Positions 22,819 through 35,701 are shown, counted from the stretch's first letter. The stretch: 64,000 nt of DNA from Chlorokybus atmophyticus (GCA_009103225.1 RHPI01001037.1:1388588-1452587); one strand, 5' to 3'. A program made the numbers and translations. The notes: generated by a model from the letters alone, not told the origin.

Positions 22819-25800
22819 TTAGACAAACAGATCTAACTCATGCCGCCTGTAGTTGTTCTGCCCGTCATCGTCGAGCTGCGGGTACGCCGATATGAGGGCG
22901 TCCTGTGCGCCTATGTACAGGTTGTTGTAAACCTTCCAGTAAATCTCTCGGACCTTGCGCGCGGGGTGGAAGAGTCCCTGCAAGGCGTAGTTAAGGACAT
23001 AAGGCGCGCCCAGGGACACGCGAAAGCCATCTATGGCACCCATGACGGCGTTGTGGACGTGCGGGGACGTCTCAAAGATGTTAGGCCACACAAAATTCAT
23101 CAGATGGACCAGCGCATCCTCGCAACCCAGCCCGGCCACGCCCAACGCCATGTGCATGACCGCAGAGCTGGCTGTTTGCCTGTGCACCAAATCGCGGTCC
23201 ATCAGAGCGTCCTCCAGCAGCGGGGTGACGGCGTAGATGTAGTCCTTGCCCATCTCGCCAATGTACTCAAACAAGAAGGAGAGGGACTTCAGCACACCGT
23301 TCTGCACGTTCAACTCCGGCACGCGGTATTCGTTCATCAGGGCAGGCAACACGGTGAAGGGCGAGCACGTCTCTGCCACGATGGCAATGGCCACAGTTGT
23401 GCACACGCGGTTCTGGCGCTCCTGGACCTTCAAGTTATTCAGCAATGTTGCCAGCACGTCCTGAGGGCCAATAGCCTTGGCAATATAGCCGAAGGTGTTG
23501 ACGGTAGCTCGCCTGATGCCCTTCTTGTGGGCCTTCAGCATCTCGAGAAGCTCGAAGCAGATGCGCATCCATTCCCTTGCAGGAACAAACTCTGCTCCAC
23601 GGTCAGCAACGCGTCCAACAAGATCGATGCAATTCTCCTGCACCTTCTCGTGCCTGTTCTTGAGGATGGGAGTCAACCGGGGCAGCAGATCCTTGATTGG
23701 AGGTGTCATCTTGGTCATACCAATGACGTTCACAATAGCCTTTAGGGCGCCCAGAATGGAGCCCAGCACCTCGGGGTACTCCTCACCAAGGTACTCGTAC
23801 AGCACCACGCCAAGATGCCCCATAAGCTGCTCCTCACCACACTGCTTCATTACGATTGCAATGCGGGCAATTAGATCTGCGGCCTGCTGACGCACCTTCG
23901 CGCTCTTATTGTTGAGCCTCCACTTGATGGTACCGCAAATCTGAGGCAGATACGGCTTGACACGCTGGCCAAGGGCGTTCACCACCGTACCAAACCCGTT
24001 AAGCATAACATTGCTGTCATCGCTCGTTTGCTCTTGGAAAGCATACAAGATACCATCAATCAACAACTCCTCCAGGCGAGCATCAATGTCTGAGGTGCCG
24101 AGGTTGGCAACAACCTTTTCAATGGTCTCCATGACCATGCGGCGATAGGGCTCACTCTCATCCTTCAAGTCTTCAACGATGCGGCCTATAATCTCTGCAC
24201 CACCAGTCTTGTTGGCAATCTCAACGGTGGTCTCCACCAACTGCCGGTAGTTACGCCTGTCCAAGGCCATACGCCGCACCCAGAAGTTGCGGAAGAACTC
24301 TGGCAAGATCTCTGCGCGGATGTAGTCTGCTTCAACGCCGTCAGTGGCCACGCACTGCTTGACCACCTTCAACACGATCTTCTTCATTTCTTCATCAGGG
24401 CTCTGGAACTCCCTGATCAGAATAATCATCACCTCCTTCGTGTAGTAGTTCGCGTACATGGCGTCCATCAAGGGGATAATGAAGCCAATAGCCTTCAAAA
24501 AGGCTGCCAACACCTTGCCTCGATGTGCACGGATGCCCTTCCACAGTGGCTTCAGCACAGAGTCGAAGCTCTCAATACCATATGGTGCAGAGGACTCAGC
24601 CAGGGCTGCAAGAGCGAGCGCACAGATAGTCCTGACTTTCTGGTTCTCATCGTTCAGGCCATGCTCAATGATCTCAACAAGGGATCGCAAATGCGGCAGC
24701 ACGGCACAACCCATGAGGATGGCAATCTGCTGAACAATCTTTATGCCTGTATGACGCGCCTGCCAGGACTTCTTGCTCTGACAGACAGCCTTCAGGAAAG
24801 GAATTAGAGCTGGAATGCCCAGAGCTGATGCCACAACAGAGAAAGCACGAGCCGTAGTATTGCGCACGTACTCATCAATGTTGTCAATGTCAGGACGCAT
24901 GGCAGCAATCATGGTAGCCAGACCAGCAGCCTTGCTGAGGTTGGAGATAATCTCACGGCCCTCCACACGAGCATAGTAGTCCTCATCAATAAGCAAGGGC
25001 TCGATGACCACAAGAATCTTATGCACAAATGGCCGAACCAGCTCATCCAGCTTGTAAAGGATGCGATCAATAACCTTCACCAGCAAATGCCGCTCCTGAT
25101 CTTCAAGTGTTGGCGACATCAGCAATGGCAAAATCTGGTTGAAAAGCGGGCCCGCACCGAACTCCCTAGCCTTGTCGGTTAGCTGCCGCAATGCCTGTTT
25201 GCGCTGAGGTGGTGTGCCATTCTTGACCTTGAGCAAGAGCTTCATGATCTTGCGCTCCTTCACTTCATCTGGGCTGAGCTCTTCATCAGGAGTCTCACTC
25301 ATCAACGCAGCAAAGTACTGGTAGTCTTCTGGCTTTAGTGCAGGAAGCCCACCAGGACCTTCATTGGGCACATCAAACTTCTGCTGCCGATCTTCTTCAG
25401 GAATGGCATACATTGGGGTGGCACCGACTGAAGGCGTTGGTGTTGCGAGGAGCTTGCGTGCAGGTGTTCGAATGGGGACGTACGAAGCGGGAGGTTCCAG
25501 GACCTTGTAACCCTCAGCAGGAAACATGGCATCAAGCTCTTCATCAGTCAAAGGCCGGTTACGCTCTTGAATTTCAGACTCCCATCGCATGGCATTGTAC
25601 TGCTCAGGAGTCATGGGGACCTTGATCTGGCTGGGAGTTGGCGTCATCATGTCCATCGCACCCAAGGGAGTAGCACCGGGCGTGAACGCGCCAGTAATAC
25701 TAGGTGTTGCACTACCCATGGTTGCGGGAGTCTCATCCCACCGAGAGCGCTGGCGCTTTGGAGTTGCCCCGACCTTGGGTGTGGCATCCCATGAATTACC

Positions 25801-27048
25801 GGCAGGTGTTATGCCAGGGGTCTGTGCATCTTCGGTGACGCGCCCTGGTGTTGGTGTCTCATCCCAGCGGTTGCGTCGAGGACCTGGAGTAGCATCTGTG
25901 GACGGCCTGCCAGGGGTGGGCGTTGCATCCCACCTATTTGGTGCTGGAGTCGCGGCATCGTCATCCCACTCTGATTCAGTCTTTGGTGCTTTGGCAGGCG
26001 TTGGCTGATCCCAACGGTTCTTCCTTTTGTCACCGACAGCAGCGGATGGGGCGGCTGCCTGAGGTGGTGCTTCCTTCTGCTCCTTGCGCCTCTCTGCCTC
26101 CTCCTCTTTCTGCTTAGCGATTGCTCTGAGGGTGTCATCTTTCTTGCGCCGCAGCGATTCCTCCTTCATAACATCCGCATATGTGCGTACAGACACATCT
26201 GGCGTCTTGTCCCCCATGGCGAAGGCATCGTTGCGACTAGGACTCAGCATGCGGTTCAAACGCTGTTTGCGATAGTCATCCTCCCGGTCTGTAATGCGCG
26301 CCGGCTTGCGAAACCCCAACTCGTTATCGGTAACTTCTCCCCGGGGCAAATCTTCTAGAACAGACTTTGGTGCGGTATAACTCCTAAGTTTGCGGGAAAC
26401 CTCTTGTTCCGTTTCTGCCAATTAAGGAACCGCTAGTTAGTACCTTTATACATACTAACCGATCATAACGCATGCACATACTCAAAAGAGAGAATGTGCC
26501 TCTACCTTCTGCCAAGCATATCTCAGACACTGACTACCATCAACTGCACGGCCTACAGGAAAAAGCCCAACAGTGCGCTTGATGGCAAATCCAGACGCTT
26601 GTGACGAATAGAAGCCAGCACATGCCGACTAACAAGCTCAGGACGTGCTCAGAGACAAGCACAGTAGCTGTGTGGTGATTGTGCAAATCTTTGGCTGCCC
26701 AGCATAATATGCTCAAAGCAGCATTCAAACGATTGAAAAGTACATGCATGCTACTCACCGAACGCATGCTATTGTAAGCTGCGCAGCAAAGCGAACCGCA
26801 AGCGACATATAGCAACGCAAAAACTGGTGACTGTAACCACACTGTCTGAATGCGTTTGCATACAGCGTACCAGTCTCTTCTTCGCCATCTCCAACAGCAA
26901 TTGAAGCAACATAACCCTCCTTGTCTCCACCACCGTAGAGATCCCTATCGAAAAAGGCGCTCCCGGCAGACAGAGCGGCAAGCTCCTCTTGCTTCTTCTT
27001 GCGGTCAGCCTGAGCGGCCAGAATCTCCGCGTCCAGCACGTCCGCCAT
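22819..27048 (-). CDS. SF3B1: Splicing factor 3B subunit 1 (SF3B1/SF3b155/Hsh155)
   Basis: Two exons: 27048-26871 (ATG at 27048) and 26414-22819, joined after GAA GAA GAG ACT G. They give 1257 residues, close to the animal protein (about 1300). The protein is the scaffold of the SF3b part of U2 snRNP and clamps the branch-site helix in the nucleus. The N-terminus has the conserved [14 protein letters not shown] segment. Next comes a Thr-Pro-rich region with repeated RWDxTP ligand motifs (first at about residue 193; five recognisable), which bind U2AF-homology domains. The remainder is a HEAT superhelix that matches the family almost residue for residue, including DENQKVRTI around the lysine that is a cancer hotspot in humans. 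Only one intron (456 bp) is present in a window where other genes have many. Confidence 0.97.
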
Positions 27049-27713
27049 GGCTGGAGAAGCTCAAGCAGCCGCACGCAGCAAGCTTTTCCAAGAACAATAC
27101 CAAAATCAAGCCCTCCTTGGAGTAGACAACGCCACGTCCTTCTCAAAGTCAGCTGCCTACTACTCCAACCCCCTCCTCGCCGCCTTCACCTTCGCCGCCG
27201 CTCCAGCTGCCGCCACAGACGGGCGGAGCAGATGACCGCTGATGCGAACCCTAAGCTGACGTTTAGGGTTCGTCTAGCTAGGGTTTCGAGTTGATGCCCG
27301 GGCGTGCGCTTTGCCGCACGCTTATGCTGCGCAGCAGCAAAGTCAGATATCTATTATATGACTCTGATACAACTAGACAGTGTATATCAGCGCAGGTCGT
27401 AGACTGCCACGTCCGCTTGTCCGTCAACAGAATTGGCGCGAAACTCGCGACGATATCAGTCGTGCAAAAGCGGCAAACAGGCTTCGTGCTCGATATCAAA
27501 TCTAGCCGGTTGTTGGCACGGTGGCTGACGGCGGTGGCGGTGGTGGTGGTGGCGGCGCTGGTGTTGAGGGTACTGTTCTTGCCAAGGTCGTGGCACTTGC
27601 CATCAGCACGTTCAGTGTGACCACTGCATTACCTTGGCGTGTTCTCCTGTTGGTCGTGCGTTATCGTAGTATAGTTGGTCTAGCAGCAAGGCAGGGAGGG
27701 AAACGCAGGCAGG
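27049..27713. promoter_or_regulatory. Divergent 5' region of SF3B1 and TXNDC9
   Basis: The two genes start 665 bp apart in opposite directions. The region contains the inverted repeat CGAACCCTAA / TTAGGGTTCG at 27245-27254 and 27263-27272, i.e. paired telo-box-like sequences. A third AGGGTTT lies at 27280-27286, and a GGC/GGT-rich tract at about 27529-27560. Confidence 0.5.
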
Positions 27714-29483
27714 ATGAATTCCAATCCTGGGCTGGAGCAGATGAATGCGGGGCAGTTCAAAGAGCGGATGGGAGCGCTGGCCTTCGGCAATGTGTTAGGT
27801 GCCGCTGCTCGAGACTACAAGAAGGTGCTGCTTAGTGGCATTGCATTGTTCTATAAATTGTACTGCGACTCAGTACACAGTTTTGAAATCGACCGTTATT
27901 TGCTTTGCGCTGGCATCGCTATACACAATGTGATTTCGTGCATTGTATCGGCTTTTCTCAATTGGCAGGGCCTGCTGCAGTGTTGCCAATGTAACCGTTG
28001 TCCCCAGTGATGACCGCATTGACTAGAGCATTGATCATAGAAACAGTAATGTCGTTTAGAAGTCACAGTCTTGTTATGCAAGTGCGTAATTCAATGAAAG
28101 CACGCACACGCGGTCAGTAGCTGTTGGGTTCAATTGGTGCTCTCTGATAATACTGCAACCTAGCAGCTGACACAGCGCTATGTCCGATATGATGGCAGGA
28201 GCTGGAAGCACAAGAAAAGAAGCAGAAGCAAAGCAATGGCTATCAGGAACTGGACATGGACGAGCTCGCAGATGTAAGCGCAATCTTGTCCGCCACATAA
28301 CAGGATATTCTTGTTAGTACATGCTGATGAGGCGTCTTACACTTGAACTTCTCGTGACACATTGTGTTGCCAAATGTGGTGTTGCTAAACCTGGTCTGAA
28401 TCCGCAATGTTTGACTTGTTTGTCTTGCTTCAAGCAAGTTGCTATAAAAATTTCAGTTGCTAACATGTGTTGTGACACAGGACCCTGAGTTGGAAAGGCT
28501 CCACAGAGACCGCATAATGTCCTTGAAGGTAGTGACATGCCTTGGCACGCTTGCCATTGTGACAGTGTGCTACTGCTAGTTGTCCGCTGCTGGTATGCAC
28601 CTGACAGACACCAGTGTGCAGAAAGAAGCAGAGAAAAGGGTTGCTTTGCAACAGAAAGGGCATGGAGAACTGCGCACGGTACAACCTGTTGTTCTGACCA
28701 TATTGCGCATGTTCAGATGCATTTTGCCAATTGACTTGACTGTCCTGGTCGCTGTTGATGCACTACCTACGTGCATCTTGTGAGCAAACAATCTGGTTGA
28801 GGTCTCACGTCTTGTTTAGGTGGATGAGCCCGACTTCCTGGGCGAGGTAACCGGCAGCCAGCTAGTTGTAGCCCACTTCTTTCATGACGAGTTCCCGCGA
28901 TGCAAGTGAGTGCTACACACCTAGGCGCAAGTTGTTGTATGGAAGCAGTACAGCCGAACCAATATCTGCTGTCAGGATTGTGGACAAGCACCTTACAGTA
29001 CTCGCGCCGAAGCATTTTGGTACCAAGTTCATCAGGATAGATGTGCAGAAGTCGCCGTTCTTTGTGACCAAACTTAACGTCAAGGTGCTTCCATGTGTGG
29101 TGCTCTTCAGGTAAATGTTGCTGTGCATCATTCGCCAACAACACTTGTGATTGCGCGAGATGCTTACTGACATGCGTCTCATGACCAAACAGCAATGGAG
29201 TGGCTATTGACCGGATAGTTGGGTTTGAAGAGCTTGGCGGGCGAGACGACTTCCCAACAGAAGTGATGGAGAGGAGACTCACTGTTAAAGGTGAGCGTGT
29301 TGCACATCAGGCATGTGCTTGTTATAGGTTGTTGTCGTGAACGCTAATCTTCGTTTCATCGTGTTGTTAGGTTTGGTGCAGTTGAAACAGAGCGCTGGAG
29401 AGGATGACAATGACGATGGCGCGCAAAGACGATCGGTTTACACATCAAAAGATCCAGATGATGAGGACTCAGACTTTGACTAG
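27714..29483 (+). CDS. TXNDC9: Thioredoxin domain-containing protein 9 / phosducin-like 3
   Basis: Eight exons (27714-27824, 28199-28273, 28481-28528, 28622-28678, 28820-28905, 28976-29110, 29193-29290, 29371-29483) join in frame to 240 residues. The family (TXNDC9/APACD, yeast Plp1-like) binds the chaperonin CCT and modulates actin/tubulin folding in the cytosol. Seen here: an N-terminal helical region with DPELERLHRDRIMSLK; the KGHGELRTVDEPDFL motif; then a thioredoxin fold with FPRCKIVDKHL at the position of the redox loop (one Cys only, no CXXC, as usual for the family), VKVLPCVVLF and GVAIDRIVGFEELGGRDDF; and an acidic tail DPDDEDSDFD. The donor of exon 1 (GTGCTG) is weak but phases fit. 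The length matches the family. Confidence 0.95.
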
Positions 29484-30134
29484 CTAATGCTCAATTAGCA
29501 GTAATGGTACATATGTTTCAAGATTGTAAATGGTGATGATGATGCTTTCAGGACTTGCAATTAGCAGCACACAGTTTTCCACGAGCAGGTATGCTTACTG
29601 ACTGTGCCACCTCACAAAGTAACTCCCTTGAAAGCTTGTCTATATTCACACATACAAACATCGCTTGATGTTTGGCTTACACTTGAACACACTTCACAAA
29701 ACATTGGAGGGGAGAAGAATATACATAAGACAGAAGCACAGGATATTCCGCGCACTGAGCGTACAGTGTATCGTATAGATGGTGCATGGCACACAATGCG
29801 CAGCGTATGCCAGCACTCACTCAAGACATGCACAACCAGTTGCCATCCGCATGCAGCTGCCAGTCATACTCTCTCGCGCGACAATTCGGAGATGACCAAC
29901 CAACAAAGGAAGAGACGCCAGTACTTCACACGCAATCAGCTTTGCGGCACTACGCAGCACGCAAGTTTGCAAGCATGCCGACGCCATCATCGTCCCACAC
30001 ACAAGCCCAGCGGCGGCGGCGAGGCTGGTGACCGGCGGCGGCGGAAGCGTTGTGCTTGCGCTAGATCGTCTTGGACACGACACGACAGAACTACTTCTCA
30101 TCTAGTATAGATAGTAACCTGGGGATCAGGGGAG
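29484..30134. other. Spacer between TXNDC9 and TFB2
   Basis: A 168-codon open frame (29604-30110) crosses this spacer but has no domain and ends in the TFB2 leader; I regard it as chance. It presumably contains the TXNDC9 3' UTR and TFB2 promoter. Confidence 0.4.
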
Positions 30135-33100
30135 ATGGACTTCCTGGAGTACTTGGGGTCCCTGCCGGCGCTGAAGCTGGACCGCCTGTATGCCTCGCAC
30201 TGGACCTGCCAGGCGCTGCTGCGGTAAGAGACCCACAGAGCACACCAGGTTTTGAGCGCCAGCAGGCTTACTTTTGCTGCTGACTCTCACAGGCTTGCAT
30301 GATCGGTCAGGTTGTATAACACAATGCGTTCTATACTGAAACACTCACTCGTCATCAGCTGCGTAGCTCTTGCGCATTTCACACACCCATTCTTGCAATC
30401 AACGTGCTTTTGCGTGAGATGCTCAAGGCACGCGTCCACACTCCCTCACCTTTCCCCTTGTCTTTTCCTTTGCCATGATCACGTCAGTCATAAGCGCTGG
30501 AGTTGAACATTGCATGCAAACAATCGCCCCAAAAAAACTCACTGCAGACAGCAACTCGATACACAATCTGACGCTCTCTGTGCAGCTTTGTTGCAAGCAC
30601 TGCATGTGCTGCGCCCTCTTGCGCATGACACGCTCATCACTGAAACCCAACAACTAACTCCCCACCTCCTACACCTCCAACTAGCTAGTCTTTTCCCCAC
30701 CCCAACCTCACATCATCAGGTCTCTTCCCCCCCTCGCCAAGCAGTACGTCCTCCGTCTCCTTTTCGTGGACGCGAGTCTGCCAGCACGCACGCTGCAAGA
30801 CTGGGCGCAGCCGACCGCCGCCGCAAAGCACCGCGCCGCCCTGGATCGACTGAGACAGCTGAGGGTGCTGCTGGAAGAGAAGGGAGGAGACAAGGATAGG
30901 TGAGTGGTGGGGGGTGGATGTGTGGGTGGGGGGGGGGGGTGGGGGGGTAGGTGTGCTTGTGACGTGTGTGTGTGACACAACTGGTTACTATTACCATGTG
31001 CGCGTGTTGTGTTGGTATTAGGCATGTTTGCGTGCATGCGTGTGTGTGCGCATGACACGGTTGGTGTCTACTACCAAAACAACACGTGTACGCTTGAGTG
31101 CATGTGGATGTGTGTGGCACACCGTTGGTGGCTATAAAGACAAAACAATCTGTGTATCCAACCATGACAGGGCTGGGAAAGGTGGCGTGAGCTATCGACT
31201 GAACCCTGCGTTTCAAACGCAATTGCGGCGTGCGTTGTCCAGCAGGTGAGAGAGGAAAAGAAAAGAAGCTCTGGGTTAAAAGGTTGGTTGTGGTCTGTTG
31301 CATGCGCTCATGACGTCTTTGCTGCTCGTATAGTTGTGTAATTGCGTGCAGCAATGTCTCGCGCACGCGCAAGCGCACACTCATGCGTGCGCGTATGCGC
31401 ATGCACATTGTTTGTGTTGGGCTGCTTGCGGATGCGGTTAACACATCGCGTTCACAGCACGGGCCCGCCTGAAGTGCAGCTCCCCCCTTCTGTGGCGAAG
31501 AGGTTGCCGACAGTGGAGGAGCTGGACGCGTACGCACTGCAGCAATGGGAGGTGAGGTGAATGAATGCATCATGTGCTGGTTGAAGTGAGGTTACACCAA
31601 GCAACATGTAGTCTACTTGCAGGCAGTGCTCCTCCATCTTGTTTCATCTGGAGCGCCGGCAGTTGGCCAGCTCGGGAGCACGAAGCTGCCGGCTGCCATG
31701 CGTTCGCACGTGAGCCAGACTTTCATGCGCGCGGGGCTCATGTAAGCTGGCTGTGTGGCAGTTGTATTGCTATCACCGCGTCATTGGATGTGGGTGTTGA
31801 GAGTTGTTGTGTTGTTGTAGGGATAAAGAGCGCGGGAGCATCACGGATAGCGGCTTCCGTTTTCTGGTAAACAGCAGGTTGTGATGTTGTGTGACCATGT
31901 GCTTTAGCGGGACAGCAACGATGTTTACTGATGTATCCTGATGTGTGCTGCAATGGCAGTTGCTGGATATATTCGCACAGCTGTGGCAGCTGATACACGA
32001 GTATGTCACCACCGCTGAGGTACTGCCAATAATGGCTCTGGTGCTGATGATTTGTACACGATAGCGCACCCACAACACAAGCAAGTTGGGTGTGGCTGTT
32101 GCACCCAAGTGTTGTGTTTGCATGTATCTCACCAGCCTGCTGTGTGACGTTTTCAACAATATACCCATGGCTTGTTACTACAAATGCAGGGCCGAGGCAT
32201 GGACGCCGCGCAGGTCATCTCCTTCTTCTTGGAGCTGAGCTTCCAGACCCCAGGCCAGGTCATATGTACGCCAGACCATAACAAGCATGCACGTACATGC
32301 ATATGCACACACATGTACACACACACTTACACACGCGCCCAGACATAAATTCGCACACACGCGCGCATGCACGCGTACTAGACACGCGCAAGCGCGCATG
32401 GGAGCGCGCATACAGACATATGCACACGCACGCATCCACGCACGCACGCACGCACGCACGCGTACTTCCACTCGCATGCGCGCAGTCACGAAACAAGCCT
32501 GTGGCTGAACATGCTTCGTCACTTTATGCAAACAGGCGCATGCAATTGATTCGCTCAGTCCCGAACAGCAGCGAGTTGTTGAAGAGGTGGCTTCGTTGGG
32601 CCTTGTATATACTCTCAAGGTCAGTTGTAGTCTCGAACACTGCGTTTGATTGCTTGCATCAGTGACAACCATGTGATAGGCGTCGTTTTTCTCATGGGCA
32701 AACAGTATGTACTATTCCTGTACGCAGAAGTGTCCAGTCAAGCCCACAACCTGAGTACTTGTGGTTGTTATGACACCCAACTCATGCTGTGACAGCTATG
32801 TCATACTGGTGGCAAGTGCAGCTTTGGATGTTGCATGGCATGCATCTGCTGTCAATCAGGAAGAATGCGTCGCATTACCGGAGCTGTCATGCTCAGATGT
32901 AAGCATGAGTAGAAGTGTTTGCTGGTTGTAAGCTTTCCATGAACTTGCAGGCCAACGACGGGCAGCGGTGGTACTTACCCACGCGGTTGGCATCCAACTT
33001 GTCTGCGGGTTTATCCTCCTCCTCCTCCTCATCATCTGGTGGCGGCGCGTGGCAGGCTGCGGAGGGATTCATCGTGGTGGAGACCAACTACCGCGTGTAC

Positions 33101-33848
33101 GCCTACACGGCGTCGGCGGTTCAGATGGCGGTGCTGCGCCTCTTCTGCAAGATCGACTACCGACTGCCCAATGTGGTCGTCGGATCCGTCACGCGAGACA
33201 GCGTGCGCTCCGCACTTGGGTGCGGCATCTCTGCGGCGCAGATTATTGAATACCTGCAGAAGCACGCCCACGCACAGGTGCGCTTGGGTGTCACACAACA
33301 ATGTGACACAACGCCATTGTCTGGAGTACTTAACATTCTGTGCTGGTGTGCTTACAGTGTGTTGCCGTTCATATGGTCTCAACTGTTTGCTCTGTTTGCT
33401 TTACATGAGCATGCACATGCGCTATTGTGTGTGCATGAAGTTGTCTATGGGCATGTTGCTTTCATGTTGCTGTACACACTGCCTTGACTACTAGTGCGCT
33501 GATGTTAAGGTGTAGCATTGTATGCTCATGCACACGACCAGTTGGGTGCATACGATTGTAACATGTGTGTTTGGGTCCACGCAGGTGGCTGACAGGACGC
33601 CTGCGGTGCCTGAGACGGTTGCCGACCAGATCCGTTTGTGGGAGTACGACATGCAGCGCGTGCGTCAGTACCCGGCGCAGATGTACGAGGACTTCCCCTC
33701 GCCGGAGGTGTTCGACGCGGTCGTCGCCCACGCCCGCGACGCCCTCGGAGTCCTACTCTTCCATGATGCAGCCAAACGACGACTTGTCGTACACGCCACC
33801 GCACACCCGCAGATGCGCGCGTTCATCGCCAAGTTCACAAAACGGTAA
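30135..33848 (+). CDS. TFB2: TFIIH core subunit p52 (TFB2/GTF2H4)
   Basis: Eleven exons (30135-30223, 30720-30899, 31171-31245, 31458-31551, 31623-31741, 31821-31866, 31960-32019, 32190-32258, 32536-32619, 32951-33277, 33585-33848) give 468 residues, against about 460 in animals. p52 anchors and activates the XPB helicase in TFIIH for promoter opening and nucleotide-excision repair. Recognised segments in order: LDRLYASHWTCQALLR, SLPPLAKQYVLRLLF, VSYRLNPAFQTQLRRAL, ITDSGFRFLLD, GMDAAQVISFFLELSF, WYLPTRLASNLSAGL, GFIVVETNYRVYAYT, NVVVGSVTRDSV, GISAAQIIEYL, VADQIRLWEYD and ARDALGVLLFHDAAKRRLVV. A run of eight Ser plus GGG (about 33010-33045) is inserted before FIVVETNY. Introns carry CA/TG microsatellites. 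All phases are consistent. Confidence 0.96.
32283..32470 (+). repeat. CA/CG-alternating microsatellite in TFB2 intron 8
   Basis: Degenerate ACAC/GCAC/ACGC alternation, with CACG tetranucleotides near 32437-32460. Confidence 0.85.
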
Positions 33849-34882
33849 TGTTGTGTCAACCAGTTGGGAAACATCATTCAGTGTTGTGTCCATCAGCCAG
33901 GAAGCTACACCATGTTGGCGCGGATGCGCTGATGGTGTTCAGTCAGTCGGACAAGCAAGTGAGGCGCAAAGCAAGAGTAGTAGTTGCTTGCTTGTGACGA
34001 GGTCACATTTAGCATAGTTGGTTCATTGGACTGACACAGTCCATTGGTACCTGCTTGCACGTTTGCACAATTAGAAGCAGCCTACTGGCTGTAGTATTGC
34101 ACAAACCGGTAGTAAGTTAATCATGGATGATGGCGGCTACATGTTACTTTAGGCTCTGCCCTGCTGGTGTGTGTGCGCGCTATGTTCGCTGCCATGGACT
34201 ACCCTTTGATTGGGAGCTTCTAGTATATACTTTGAACGATGATACGCATGCACTGTTTGAGTGGAGTAACTCCACTCGGACAGTGCAAGCTTGGACATTG
34301 TCTAGTCAAGCGTGAGCTGGTTGCCACTCGAGGATGCGTCTTGGATAACATACAGAAGTGTCTACGTGTATTCTAGCAGAGGCTTATATCATCACAATTC
34401 ACAACTAAGTGAGTTTGTAGAGTACATTTATAACTCACACAATGTTAGCTGTCATAGGTCAAGAACTTTATGCAGCAGGTGCGGGGCCCGACGACTGTGT
34501 CTGCAAATTTTGCAAGTGGCATGTGTCACACACCAGCGCATAGCAAATTGTGTACAAGATTGTGTCCATGAGTACAAAGATATCTCCCATTCGTTCTGGG
34601 GACAATGTTTGACATGTGCATTGGTACGACACACAAGCTTGCACTGGGTGAACAATCCAGCAGTAACATGCATGTTCGCGTGGCATATTCGCAACGAAGC
34701 AATCAGACATTGCGTATGGGGAAGAACCTGTTTTGCACATTTATACACAGCCGTCCAGTACAGCTGAAAAATGCTAGGCTACGCTCTATGGCAGGCTCTT
34801 AACAGCCTGAAACTACTCTCTAAACACAGCCGAGAGCAACTACCACACATCAGCTGTTGCGGATATGTACAAAAACTCCAAT
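33849..34882. other. Convergent 3' spacer, no gene recognised
   Basis: TFB2 and the first LEA gene end towards each other here. A Cys-rich open frame on both strands near 34450-34750 has no splice or domain support. Confidence 0.4.
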
Positions 34883-35405
34883 CTAGTTGTCCTCTTCCGG
34901 AGGCATGATCTTGTCCTTGGCAGCCTTTGTCTCATCAGCGGCCTCATCATCTCCCGCAGCACGCTAATAAAAACAAGACAAAGTCAGCATTCAGCATCCT
35001 CATAATAAAGAAGCCACAGTCTGTAATGCAGCTGCTGAGGAACAGGAAAGCGGCATTGACTGACCTGGGCCATCTCCTTGACTGTCTGGCCACCCTTGGT
35101 GCCCATCTCAACGTAGCCATCGTGGCCAAGCTGCTCTGCACGAGCACGGCCACCCTTCTGCTCACAAAGCAAGTGGTTCAGTCTCACATCACAACGTTCT
35201 CATACAACAAAACACATGGGCGCCAGTGTGTGAGAGGTTAAGGAGCAAAGGCATTGCAATCCTGATTAAGAGTGTAAGTGCATGGTTGTAAACATGCGCT
35301 TACCGGGCCTCCAATCTGTCCTCCCCTGGAGCCTCCTGCGCGGATTCTCTCCATTGGGTCGGAGCTGTTGGGGTCTCCTACGCGTGGCTGCACCTCATCG
35401 GCCAT
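34883..35405 (-). CDS. Group-1 LEA (Em-like, LEA_5) protein, copy 1
   Basis: Exons 35405-35304, 35157-35065 and 34963-34883 encode 91 residues. The core matches the 20-residue Em repeat of group-1 late-embryogenesis-abundant proteins: RAEQLGHDGYVEMGTKGGQT followed by VKEMAQ, preceded by RAGGSRGGQIGG and KGG. Such proteins are small, Gly-rich, hydrophilic and disordered, and protect cells against water loss. There are no Cys or Trp residues, and the tail is acidic/basic (DDEAADETKAAKDK). Copy 2 at 46098-46529 is inverted relative to this one, has the same exon structure and nearly the same protein. This copy carries three extra residues in exon 1 (IGGP region) and ends PPEEDN instead of PHD. 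Desiccation or salt induction is likely from the family, not shown. Confidence 0.92.
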
Positions 35406-35523
35406 GGCTCTTCTGGACTTGCTTTCAAATGCTCACAAACACCTGCTCGACAGCACAAGCCATCAATGACCACTCAACAACAGGCAATGCCGTGTCTTAC
35501 ACTTCCGACACATGCACACACAC

Positions 35524-35572
35524 ATGGGCATGGGCATGGGCATGGGGCTGGGCATGGGCATGGGCATGGTGC
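35524..35572 (-). repeat. CATGGG hexamer array in LEA copy 1 leader/promoter
   Basis: Seven or so GGGCAT units (35526-35570 on the plus strand) sit about 120-165 bp upstream of the ATG and downstream of the TATA box. LEA copy 2 has a similar CATGTACATGTC array in the same place. Confidence 0.7.
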
Positions 35573-35652
35573 CTCACCTTGGGTTGGGTCACGCAGTGCA
35601 AGCTCGACTCAGCTCAACTTGAAACACTGACCGTTGCAGGGCGGTGCGGCAT

Positions 35653-35660
35653 ACTATATA
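35653..35660 (-). promoter_or_regulatory. TATA box of LEA copy 1
   Basis: TATATAGT on the minus strand, 248 bp upstream of the start codon, embedded in GC-rich sequence. The paralog has TATATATT at the comparable place. Confidence 0.55.
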
Positions 35661-35701
35661 CCGCGGCTAGCGGGGCGGCAGGCGGCCCCCCTGGCTTGGC
35701 A

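Noticed and set aside
22840-23745. 301-codon plus-strand open frame
   Set aside because: It is the complement of the SF3B1 HEAT repeats; the minus-strand protein is unambiguous.
29604-30110. 168-codon open frame between TXNDC9 and TFB2
   Set aside because: No domain, composition like translated non-coding DNA, and it ends in the TFB2 leader.
34450-34750. Cys-rich open frames on both strands, superficially like the exonuclease Cys/His repeats
   Set aside because: The spacing does not match the repeat and there is no splice or homology support; probably chance.
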